The position numbers and the translations under genes are program-made. Below, in pieces: positions 1-5,141 of a stretch of DNA of 5,141 nucleotides. The notes beneath the pieces are model-generated. The model searched no databases. It saw only the letters and a program-made list of their open reading frames with translations, and was not told the DNA's origin. Every line of letters starts with the position of its first letter. The first letter of the stretch is position 1. This DNA is from Planctomycetaceae bacterium. GTDB lineage: Bacteria > Planctomycetota > Planctomycetia > Pirellulales > UBA1268. The stretch is taken from contig JABHNP010000133.1 in NCBI GenBank assembly GCA_018694455.1, forward strand, positions 1-5,141, read 5' to 3'.

Positions 1-2
1 CC

Positions 3-521
3 GAAGAGGTTCGCATGTTTCTTGATATTTACAACACAAGCCTTGCCGGAACGTGGGGGTTTGTCCCTCTCTCAAAAGGTGAGGTGAATCATATGGCGAA
101 GCATTTGAAGCACCTCATTGTTCCAGAACTTTCTTTGGTAGCCGAAGTCGATGGCAAACCAATCGGTACCGTCTTCTGCTTGCTCGATTACAACTCACGT
201 ATCAAAGCAATAAATGGACGACTTTTCCCTTTCGGGTTTTTAAAATTGCTTTGGAACAAGTCAGCTATCAAACGAATGAGAGCAATTAGTACCAATGTTG
301 TTCCAGAGTATCAAGCTTGGGGAGTAGGCCTTGTGCTGCATGCTGCACTCGTTCCACGACTCTACAACTGGGGCATGAAGGAAGTAGAGTTTTCTTGGGT
401 GTTAGAGAGCAATCATCTTTCGAAACGAACTCTCGAACGTGGGGGCGCTTTGGTAACCAAGAAGTATCGGATTTATCAAGACGATCCAGTAGATGATGCA
501 AATTCAGTCAAGTCGGCGTGA
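3..521 (+). CDS. GNAT-family N-acetyltransferase, C-terminal part (5' end outside window)
   Basis: The reading frame is open to the left edge and encodes 172 residues ending at a TGA. I recognise the C-terminal half of a GNAT-type acyltransferase family whose members are usually about 370-400 residues. Diagnostic pieces are the IYNTSLAGTWGFVPLS block near the start, the AEVDGKPIGT strand, NGRLFPFGFLKLLW, and the acetyl-CoA-loop-like VVPEYQAWGVGLVL followed by a helix. The segment ending in LERGGALVTKKYRIYQ is the usual last strand. These enzymes are predicted to be cytoplasmic; the substrate of this subgroup is not known to me. An ATG at 15-17 has an AGAGG just upstream and could be taken as a start, but the residues before it (EEVR) continue the family pattern and a start there would remove most of the protein, so I treat the gene as 5'-truncated by the window. 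Its last 18 bp overlap the end of the opposing small secreted protein gene. Confidence 0.85.
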   Translation, partial: EEVRMFLDIYNTSLAGTWGFVPLSKGEVNHMAKHLKHLIVPELSLVAEVDGKPIGTVFCLLDYNSRIKAINGRLFPFGFLKLLWNKSAIKRMRAISTNVVPEYQAWGVGLVLHAALVPRLYNWGMKEVEFSWVLESNHLSKRTLERGGALVTKKYRIYQDDPVDDANSVKSA

Positions 522-839
522 GGAAGTTCTCATTGCTTTGTTCTGAGTTGTTCCATCATTGATTTCACCGCTGGATAGGTACAAGCCATTTCGGAATCGA
601 TCAACTTTTATCGAGCGACTTGAGCGCGTTCTTGAATTTCCAGCCGACCATTTAGTATTAGAATGACTGCCTTGTTTTTGCCGTTGTGTACGTTCCCAAC
701 GCATTGAACCATAATTAATGCCACTTAAATTAAAACCTCGATATGGATTTCTGGGGCTGATGGCCAAAGCTGAATGAGATGGTGCCATAATTCCAAGTGC
801 TACTGTCACAATAATAACGAAGGATGTGAATCGTTTCAT
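504..839 (-). CDS. small basic secreted protein of unknown function
   Basis: This 111-residue protein starts at MKRFTSF. Residues 1-26 form a clear Sec signal peptide: Lys-Arg n-region, hydrophobic core FVIIVTVALGIMA, and SHSALA as the likely signal peptidase I site. The mature part is about 85 residues, has no cysteine, and is strongly basic (13 Arg and 4 Lys against 5 acidic residues). Its most ordered stretch is residues 35-56, with GFNLSGINYGSMRWERTQ; the rest is rich in Ser, Arg, Asn and Gly and looks disordered. I associate short secreted proteins of this style with planctomycetes, but cannot name a family or function. The frame stays open upstream to 986, but that extension would bury the signal peptide and run into the end of the radical SAM gene, so the ATG at 839 is preferred. 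No good Shine-Dalgarno precedes it. The 3' end overlaps the GNAT gene convergently. Confidence 0.72.
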   Translation of the reverse strand: MKRFTSFVIIVTVALGIMAPSHSALAISPRNPYRGFNLSGINYGSMRWERTQRQKQGSHSNTKWSAGNSRTRSSRSIKVDRFRNGLYLSSGEINDGTTQNKAMRTSSRRLD

Positions 840-866
840 TTGAACCACTTTTCTATTAATTTTTAT

Positions 867-890
867 TGTCACGAAGCGTGTGTGACACGC
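867..890 (-). promoter_or_regulatory. two overlapping inverted repeats in the leader of the small secreted gene
   Basis: Read on the minus strand, GCGTGT-CAC-ACACGC (876-890) is a perfect 6-bp stem with a 3-base loop. The overlapping TGTCAC-(9 bases)-GTGACA (867-887) is another perfect 6-bp inverted repeat. They share bases, so only one can form at a time. No T-run follows either on the minus strand, so they do not look like terminators. They lie 28-51 bp before the start codon and could be an RNA leader structure or an operator for a dimeric regulator. The repeats are seen directly; the function is inference. Confidence 0.35.
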
Positions 891-896
891 AGGCAA

Positions 897-925
897 ATAA
901 TAGAGGTCAAAAGATACGTTGTCTG
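897..925 (-). promoter_or_regulatory. candidate sigma70-type promoter for the small secreted gene
   Basis: On the minus strand CAGACA (920-925, 4/6 match to TTGACA) and TATTAT (897-902, 5/6 match to TATAAT) are separated by exactly 17 bp. A transcript would begin near 889-890, at the foot of the GCGTGT/ACACGC hairpin, giving a leader of about 50 nucleotides before the ATG at 839. The elements overlap the hairpin at 912-930. Promoter calls by eye in AT-rich spacers are error-prone. Confidence 0.3.
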
Positions 926-930
926 TATCT
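908..930 (-). terminator. possible weak intrinsic terminator after the radical SAM gene
   Basis: On the minus strand AGATAC-(7-base loop)-GTATCT forms a perfect 6-bp stem, followed directly by TTTT. It lies 22 bp after the stop codon of the YgiQ-family gene. The stem is short and AT-rich and the T-tract is only four bases, so it would be a weak terminator at best. It may equally be chance or part of the downstream promoter region. Confidence 0.25.
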
Positions 931-951
931 ATCAATAGTTGCCGGTACAAC

Positions 952-2964
952 TCATTCATTTCCAGACCGCTTTGGCCTGTACCCAACAGTTTTGTGTGAA
1001 CGGGACACTCTGGTGCCTTGTTTTTTTCTTGTTTTCCTTAGGCCCCGAATGTGGTCACCAGATTTTTGTTCAGCAAGCGCTTGGTTTGCATCTCGTCTTT
1101 TTTTGTTAAGAGCCTCTCGTGGAGGCTGGTCTGGTATTAAGCTATCGCAGCCAGAGCCGATAAGATCTTGCCTGCCAACCTGTTCGAGTGCTTTACGCAC
1201 CTCAAAATAATTCTCCGGTTTAAAAAACTGGAGTAGAGACTTTTGCATTCGGCGGTCTCGAAGTCCTTTTGTAACAGTGACAGGTTTCCCTGTCATTGGA
1301 TCACGGCCTGTGTGGTACATGCAGGCCGCGATATCAAAGGGGCTGGGGATAAAGTCTTGGACCTGATCGGGTTTGTATCCATTGCGCTTCAAAAAAATGG
1401 CTAATTCAATCATCTCTGGAAGGCCACTCCCTGGGTGACTCGCAATAAAGTATGGGACTGTATATTGACGTTTTCCAATGCGTCGACTTGCCGCGCGAAA
1501 GGCCTTATCAAATTCAACATAGTCATTCGCCGGAGGTTTTTTCATGAGAGCCAGCACTTCTGGATCGGTATGCTCTGGCGCAACCTTTAAATGTCCTCCG
1601 ACATGGTGTTCGGCCAGTTCTCGAAGATATTCAGGATCACGACGTGCTAAATCCATGCGAACACCGCTTGCAACAAGTACACGTTTTACCCCGGGGATAG
1701 TACGAGTCTCCCGCATGACCTCCTTAAGAGGACCGTGGTCAGTTCCAAGAAGTTTACAAACTGTAGGATGGACGCAGGAAAGCCGCCGACATTTTGCCTC
1801 GACCTCTGGTCGGATACAACGCATTTTGTACATGTTGGCCGTCGGGCCACCAATGTCAGAAACCGTACCTTTAAAGTCGGGCTGCCTTGCGAGATGTTTT
1901 ACTTCAGTGAGTATCGATTGCTTCGAACGGCTCTGAATGATTCGGCCCTCATGAGCTGTGATTGAGCAAAATGTACAACCTCCAAAACAGCCTCGCATGA
2001 TTTGAACACTGTTTTCAACAACTTCAAATGCAGGGATCCGCTCTGTGCCATATCGTGGATGAGGGCGGCGAGTAAATGGTAGTGCGTAAACATGATCCAT
2101 TTCATGTTCTTCAAGTGGTAAAGCAGGGGGGTTAATTACAACTGCTTCGCGGCCATGGCGCTGGACGAGTCTTTTGGCATTATGTGGATTTGTTTCAAGG
2201 TGACTTATACGTGTCATTTCACAAAATGCATCAGAATCTGCTTTGGCATTTTCGTATGCTGGAAGTTCGCGTGTGTTCTCATCAATAGGAATAGACTCAC
2301 TTGCTCCGAGTCTAAATCCAACGCCACGGAGTGTTCTCATCTCTCGAATTGTTTTTCCTGCCTGAAACCCTTTTGCAATATCAAGGATTGTCCTTTCACC
2401 CATACCAAAAGCCAGCATGTCAGCTTTCGAGTCGAGTAGTATCGATCGACGTACGGTATCACTCCAATAATCATAATGTGCGATACGTCTTAAACTTGCT
2501 TCAACGCCACCAGCGACAACTGGTACACCAGGGAATGCCTCTCGTGATCTCTGGCAGTACGCTAAAGTTGCTCTATCAGGACGAAGACCAATTTGACCAT
2601 TTGGTGAATATGCATCATCGTTACGTACTTTGCGATTTGCTGTGTAATGATTAATCATCGAGTCCATATTGCCAGCCGAGATGGCGAAAAAAAGCCTTGG
2701 TCTCCCAAACTGCTTCCAATCATCACACGTTCGCCAGTTTGGTTGGGCGAGTACGGCAACACGAAACCCTTCGGACTCTAAGAGTCTGGCAAGAAGGCCA
2801 TTGGCAAAACTCGGATGGTCTACATAGGCGTCACCCGTAACAAAAACGATATCAACACTATCCCAGCCTCTGGCAGTGACATCTTTTGGGTGCATTGGCA
2901 GCGGTGGGGCTGCCGGGGTGTCGTTCTGAGCAGGAGCGGTGTTCTGAATAATTGGTAGATTCAT
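952..2964 (-). CDS. ygiQ: YgiQ/UPF0313-family radical SAM protein
   Basis: The 670-residue protein matches the YgiQ (UPF0313) radical SAM family along its length (E. coli YgiQ is roughly 740 residues). The N-terminal domain carries GWDSVDIVFVTGDAYVDHPSF, the SAGNMDSMINHYTANRK block and GGVEASLRRIAHYDYWSDTV, typical of the family. The radical SAM core begins with the CX3CX2C motif, Cys326, Cys330 and Cys333 in GCFGGCTFC, which should hold a [4Fe-4S] cluster that cleaves S-adenosylmethionine. GGPTANMY (372-379) and VGGHLKVAPEHT are further core motifs. A second cysteine group (383, 392, 397, 403) follows the core start. The natural substrate of the family is not established as far as I know. 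Residues from about 612 form a Lys/Arg-rich, low-complexity tail. The ATG at 2964 lies just upstream of the family's usual PLPM...GWDS beginning; no clear Shine-Dalgarno is present. It is divergent from the HEAT/LRR/PDZ gene. Confidence 0.95.
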   Translation of the reverse strand: MNLPIIQNTAPAQNDTPAAPPLPMHPKDVTARGWDSVDIVFVTGDAYVDHPSFANGLLARLLESEGFRVAVLAQPNWRTCDDWKQFGRPRLFFAISAGNMDSMINHYTANRKVRNDDAYSPNGQIGLRPDRATLAYCQRSREAFPGVPVVAGGVEASLRRIAHYDYWSDTVRRSILLDSKADMLAFGMGERTILDIAKGFQAGKTIREMRTLRGVGFRLGASESIPIDENTRELPAYENAKADSDAFCEMTRISHLETNPHNAKRLVQRHGREAVVINPPALPLEEHEMDHVYALPFTRRPHPRYGTERIPAFEVVENSVQIMRGCFGGCTFCSITAHEGRIIQSRSKQSILTEVKHLARQPDFKGTVSDIGGPTANMYKMRCIRPEVEAKCRRLSCVHPTVCKLLGTDHGPLKEVMRETRTIPGVKRVLVASGVRMDLARRDPEYLRELAEHHVGGHLKVAPEHTDPEVLALMKKPPANDYVEFDKAFRAASRRIGKRQYTVPYFIASHPGSGLPEMIELAIFLKRNGYKPDQVQDFIPSPFDIAACMYHTGRDPMTGKPVTVTKGLRDRRMQKSLLQFFKPENYFEVRKALEQVGRQDLIGSGCDSLIPDQPPREALNKKRRDANQALAEQKSGDHIRGLRKTRKKQGTRVSRSHKTVGYRPKRSGNE

Positions 2965-3118
2965 AGGTGAAGTGAGCCTTGTTACAGTCTATAGCGTGTA
3001 GATAAGTGTACCCTGCTGGAACTGGCCAAGGTTTGGTCGTATGAGGCTGATATAGTTATTGGGATGTAGGACCGTCGTTTTTATCACATGGCTGTTTTTT
3101 GATGGGTGGATCGACTAC
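2965..3118. other. divergent intergenic region between ygiQ and the HEAT/LRR/PDZ gene
   Basis: This 154-bp spacer must hold the start signals of both divergent genes unless ygiQ is transcribed from further away. On the plus strand I see one extended -10 candidate (listed separately). On the minus strand a TATAGA occurs about 25 bp before the ygiQ start but has no acceptable -35 partner at normal spacing. No RNA gene or strong inverted repeat is visible. Confidence 0.5.
3048..3056 (+). promoter_or_regulatory. candidate extended -10 promoter for the HEAT/LRR/PDZ gene
   Basis: TGATATAGT fits the extended -10 pattern (TGn followed by a 5/6 match to TATAAT). No good -35 lies 16-18 bp upstream, which is acceptable for extended -10 promoters. 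Initiation would fall near 3063, about 56 bases before the ATG at 3119. This would exclude the TTG at 3059 as a start codon. Confidence 0.3.
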
Positions 3119-4075
3119 ATGTCTCGATTAGCTTTCAAAGCAATTCTTATTTTATCAACAGTACTGGTTGTGCAGGCCGTGACGGGTGCAGAGCAAGATG
3201 AACTCGTGTCCCGTGCAATTGTACAGCTTGGAGCAAACCAATACGCCGATCGTGAAGCTGCCTCGAGGCAGCTTGCTGCAATGGGAGTGGCCGCTATAAA
3301 TCAGTTGACTCGTGCTGCACGAGGTGATGATCCCGAGGTTTCGGTGCGAGCGGTGGATGCTCTTCGAGTAATGCTCCGGCAGGATGATTCCGAGCTATCG
3401 AGTAAAGCCGAGGCAGCCCTTGAATCAATAGCGGAGAAAGGAACTCCAGCAGTGGCCCAACAGGCCGAAGTGGCTCTTGGTTTTTTTGATGCGGCTCAGG
3501 CCGTTTCTGCGAGAATGACACTCGAACAACTCGGAGCAGTCATCAGTGATGCTAGTCCCTCTGGAATACGAGTGGAAATTGATGAAAATTGGAAGGGTGA
3601 CAGTCACTCATTGAGATTGGTCACACGGCTCCAAAATGTCATTCATGTTAGTTTGTTTGGTATTCAGCTCACGCAGAAAGATGCTGGAACTCTTGGAAGG
3701 CTTCGGGCCGTTGAGCGTCTTGATTTATTCGGTGTTGGTCTTTCAGATGATGTTATCAAGCAACTGAAACAGCGTCTTCCTGAGACTGAAATCGATATAC
3801 GAAAAGGTGGTAAATTAGGAATTGCGGGAATGCCTTTGCAGGGGCAGTGCATTATCGCAGGCGTGCAGCCAGGTTCCTCTGCAGAGAAAGCAGGCTTGCT
3901 CCCACAAGATGTCATAATGGAAATTAATAGAAAGCCAATCAGTGATTTTGGAGACTGTACTCGTATTATTGGTGAGCATAAACCGGGTGAAGAGATTGCT
4001 CTACTTATTGAACGGATCAATCCCAATGGATCATCAAACCAGATTCAAAAGGTTGTTGTACTCGGTGGATGGTAG
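3119..4075 (+). CDS. secreted HEAT-like / LRR-like / PDZ domain protein
   Basis: The product is 318 residues from the ATG at 3119. Residues 1-24 are a Sec signal peptide (MSRLAFKAILILSTVLVV core, cleavage likely after VTGA), so the protein should be periplasmic or surface-exposed. Residues 28-123 are alpha-helical, HEAT-repeat-like (YADREAASRQLAAMGVAAI, then VSVRAVDALRVML and SSKAEAALESIA). Residues 171-226 resemble two leucine-rich repeats of the planctomycete kind (VIHVSLFGIQLTQKDAGTL, RLDLFGVGLSDDVIKQL, ending LPETEIDI). Residues 231-316 are a PDZ domain with a GKLGI peptide-binding loop, PGSSAEKAGL and DVIMEINRKPI. No protease or other catalytic domain is present, so a scaffold or peptide-binding role is inferred. 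A TTG 60 bp upstream is in frame but would spoil the signal peptide. The stop is immediately followed by the cysC reading frame, suggesting co-transcription. The exact partner is unknown. Confidence 0.82.
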   Translation: MSRLAFKAILILSTVLVVQAVTGAEQDELVSRAIVQLGANQYADREAASRQLAAMGVAAINQLTRAARGDDPEVSVRAVDALRVMLRQDDSELSSKAEAALESIAEKGTPAVAQQAEVALGFFDAAQAVSARMTLEQLGAVISDASPSGIRVEIDENWKGDSHSLRLVTRLQNVIHVSLFGIQLTQKDAGTLGRLRAVERLDLFGVGLSDDVIKQLKQRLPETEIDIRKGGKLGIAGMPLQGQCIIAGVQPGSSAEKAGLLPQDVIMEINRKPISDFGDCTRIIGEHKPGEEIALLIERINPNGSSNQIQKVVVLGGW

Positions 4076-4843
4076 GTGTGTAATCAGGGGATACAGATTG
4101 AGACAGCAGACGAGGGTAGATTATTGAGCAAATCAGAAGAAAATTCATATGGTGCGCAGGATCAAGTCACCGAGCAGGTCACTGAGCTGGTCGATGTCCG
4201 ATGGCACGCCGCTGCAGTTGATCGCGATCAACGTGAAACAAGTGCAGGTCATAGAGGCTGTGTGATTTGGTTCACAGGGCTATCAGGATCTGGGAAAAGT
4301 ACTCTTGCGAATGAAGTTGACAAACAGTTGCACGCCCGTGGCTACCGCAGTTTTGTTCTCGATGGAGATAATGTACGGCATGGTTTAAACGCATCTCCTG
4401 ATCTGCTCGAATCGACCCACGGTAAGCCGTTTGCGAACCGATTTGGTCTTGGGTTTGGGTCTGAAGACCGTAAAGAGAATATTCGTCGAATCGGGGCAGT
4501 GGCAGAACTCTTTACTCAGGCGGGAATCATTACGCTTACGGCTTTTATCAGTCCATATCGTCGTGATCGTGAAGCAGTTCGTAAAATGCTATCAGAGAAA
4601 GACTTCGTTGAGGTTTATGTCAAAGCACCCTTAGCTGTGTGTGAGAGTCGTGATCCAAAAGGACTCTATAAAAAAGCTCGCGCTGGTGAAATCAAGGGAT
4701 TCACAGGCATCGATGATCCGTACGAAGAGCCAGAAAAAGCAGAAATTACAATAGAATCCGAAAAAAATAGTCCACCCGTGCTTGCCACACAAGTTCTTGT
4801 TTGGCTGGAACGCGCTGGAGTTATCCCAATACGAGAATCATAG
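4076..4843 (+). CDS. cysC: adenylyl-sulfate kinase (APS kinase)
   Basis: The protein phosphorylates the 3'-hydroxyl of adenosine 5'-phosphosulfate with ATP to give PAPS, in the cytoplasm. It shows the P-loop GLSGSGKS (68-75), DGDNVRHG (96-103), LTAFISPYRRDRE with Ser159 at the position of the E. coli phosphoserine, and RDPKGLYKKARAGEIKGFTG (192-211). At 255 residues (239 from the alternative start) it is longer than E. coli CysC (about 200), because of an N-terminal extension of variable-looking sequence and an insertion of about 17 residues after DGDNVRHGL. Two starts are plausible. GTG at 4076 abuts the upstream stop. TTG at 4124 has GAGGG a suitable distance upstream and may be the true one; the next ~30 residues are poorly conserved, so homology cannot decide. 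No cysD/cysN, sat or PAPS reductase is adjacent, so whether the PAPS serves assimilation or sulfation is open. Confidence 0.93.
   Translation: MCNQGIQIETADEGRLLSKSEENSYGAQDQVTEQVTELVDVRWHAAAVDRDQRETSAGHRGCVIWFTGLSGSGKSTLANEVDKQLHARGYRSFVLDGDNVRHGLNASPDLLESTHGKPFANRFGLGFGSEDRKENIRRIGAVAELFTQAGIITLTAFISPYRRDREAVRKMLSEKDFVEVYVKAPLAVCESRDPKGLYKKARAGEIKGFTGIDDPYEEPEKAEITIESEKNSPPVLATQVLVWLERAGVIPIRES
4112..4126 (+). promoter_or_regulatory. ribosome binding site and alternative TTG start of cysC
   Basis: GAGGG at 4112-4116 lies 7 bases before TTG at 4124-4126, in frame with cysC. This is the best Shine-Dalgarno-like site near the start of this gene; the GTG at 4076 has only the end of the upstream coding sequence before it. 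If used, the protein loses its first 16 residues and the gap to the upstream gene becomes 48 bp. Confidence 0.4.
4166..4189 (+). repeat. 12-bp imperfect tandem repeat inside the cysC N-terminal extension
   Basis: GTCACCGAGCAG is followed directly by GTCACTGAGCTG (10 of 12 bases equal), encoding VTEQ then VTEL. A third, more degenerate unit begins GTCGATG. It sits before the conserved kinase domain, where a small in-frame duplication would be tolerated. Confidence 0.6.
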
Positions 4844-4845
4844 CA

Positions 4846-5141
4846 TTACGGTGTTGGGCCTATAAGCTCAACAAGATTTCCGTCTGGATCTTTGATGCAA
4901 GTTAAAGACATTCCGGGAGCAAGCTTCTGCGGGAGTGTTACAGGTGACTTCGCAAGAGGAGTTACACCAAGTTTTTTTAGACGGCTTAGTGCTGCTGAGG
5001 TATCTTCGATAATAATCGTTAGATAACGAAAGCCAGTATGAGAATGAATGAACTCATTATCACCTGATCGTGGCGACGTTGTAGCTATCTTCATGAGCTT
5101 CAGCTTTGTTGCTGTTTTGTCGTTCCCCAAAACAAGTACCC
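4846..5141 (-). CDS. VOC/glyoxalase-fold protein, C-terminal part (5' end outside window)
   Basis: The frame is open to the right edge and gives 98 complete codons ending at a TAA. The C-terminal half of a vicinal-oxygen-chelate domain is visible: VLVLGNDKTATKLKLM at the start, FRYLTIIIEDTSAALSRLKKLGV as the strand-helix unit, and IKDPDGNLVELIGP at the end. In this fold the Glu of the DPDGNLVEL strand is normally a metal ligand, and it is kept. Members include glyoxalase I, extradiol dioxygenases, epimerases and antibiotic-resistance proteins; the fragment does not allow a choice among them. A TTG at 5130 is in frame but lies inside the domain and is not a credible start. The gene converges on cysC with only 2 bp between stop codons. 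Confidence 0.83.
   Translation of the reverse strand, partial: VLVLGNDKTATKLKLMKIATTSPRSGDNEFIHSHTGFRYLTIIIEDTSAALSRLKKLGVTPLAKSPVTLPQKLAPGMSLTCIKDPDGNLVELIGPTP

Noticed and set aside
840..986. Upstream extension of the small secreted gene to a start at 986
   Set aside because: It would place 49 residues before a perfect signal peptide and overlap the end of ygiQ by 35 bp.
866..1210. Plus-strand reading frame of 114 codons opposite the end of ygiQ
   Set aside because: It lies antisense to the conserved C-terminal part of ygiQ and the spacer, and its translation has no recognisable domain or family pattern.
1544..1936. Plus-strand reading frame of 130 codons inside ygiQ
   Set aside because: It is fully antisense to the strongly conserved radical SAM core; its Arg/Ser/Thr-rich translation is typical of a shadow frame.
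3059..3118. TTG start for the HEAT/LRR/PDZ gene at 3059
   Set aside because: It would add 20 residues in front of a good signal peptide, and the candidate -10 element lies only 3 bp upstream of that TTG.
3664..4026. Minus-strand reading frame of 120 codons opposite the PDZ region
   Set aside because: It is antisense to a clear PDZ domain and shows no independent coding signal or family match.
1..5141. Search by eye for CRISPR arrays, tRNA genes, insertion-sequence ends, toxin-antitoxin pairs or defence genes
   Set aside because: No regularly spaced repeats, cloverleaf-like segments, transposase motifs or toxin/antitoxin families were seen; all larger segments are explained by the listed genes.

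Overview
The window looks like ordinary chromosomal DNA from a bacterium of moderate G+C content, most probably a planctomycete (Planctomycetota). Three things point there: a secreted protein joining HEAT-like, leucine-rich and PDZ segments; a small Arg-rich secreted protein of a type I associate with that phylum; and an adenylyl-sulfate kinase with an extra loop after its DGDN motif. Weak or absent Shine-Dalgarno sites also fit. The assignment is inference from protein style, not from a marker gene.

Layout. The left edge cuts a plus-strand GNAT-type N-acetyltransferase (3-521), of which only the C-terminal part is present. It overlaps tail to tail by 18 bp with a minus-strand gene for a small, basic, secreted protein (504-839). 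Upstream of that gene is a 112-bp spacer (840-951) with a candidate terminator, a candidate promoter and two mutually exclusive hairpins. Next is a complete YgiQ/UPF0313 radical SAM gene on the minus strand (952-2964). A divergent spacer (2965-3118) separates it from a plus-strand pair: the secreted HEAT/LRR/PDZ protein (3119-4075) and adenylyl-sulfate kinase cysC (from 4076 or 4124 to 4843). At the right edge, 2 bp past the cysC stop, lies the C-terminal part of a minus-strand VOC/glyoxalase-fold protein (4846-5141).

Functionally the genes do not form an obvious single pathway. CysC makes PAPS from APS, but no ATP sulfurylase, PAPS reductase or sulfotransferase is visible. The radical SAM enzyme and the two secreted proteins have no established substrate. 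I see no mobile element, CRISPR array, RNA gene, phage gene or defence system, and no convincing new multi-gene system. The items most worth a second look are the small secreted protein with its structured leader, the HEAT/LRR/PDZ fusion next to cysC, the CysC insertion, and the second cysteine group in the YgiQ protein. No gene-free stretch exceeds 300 bases.
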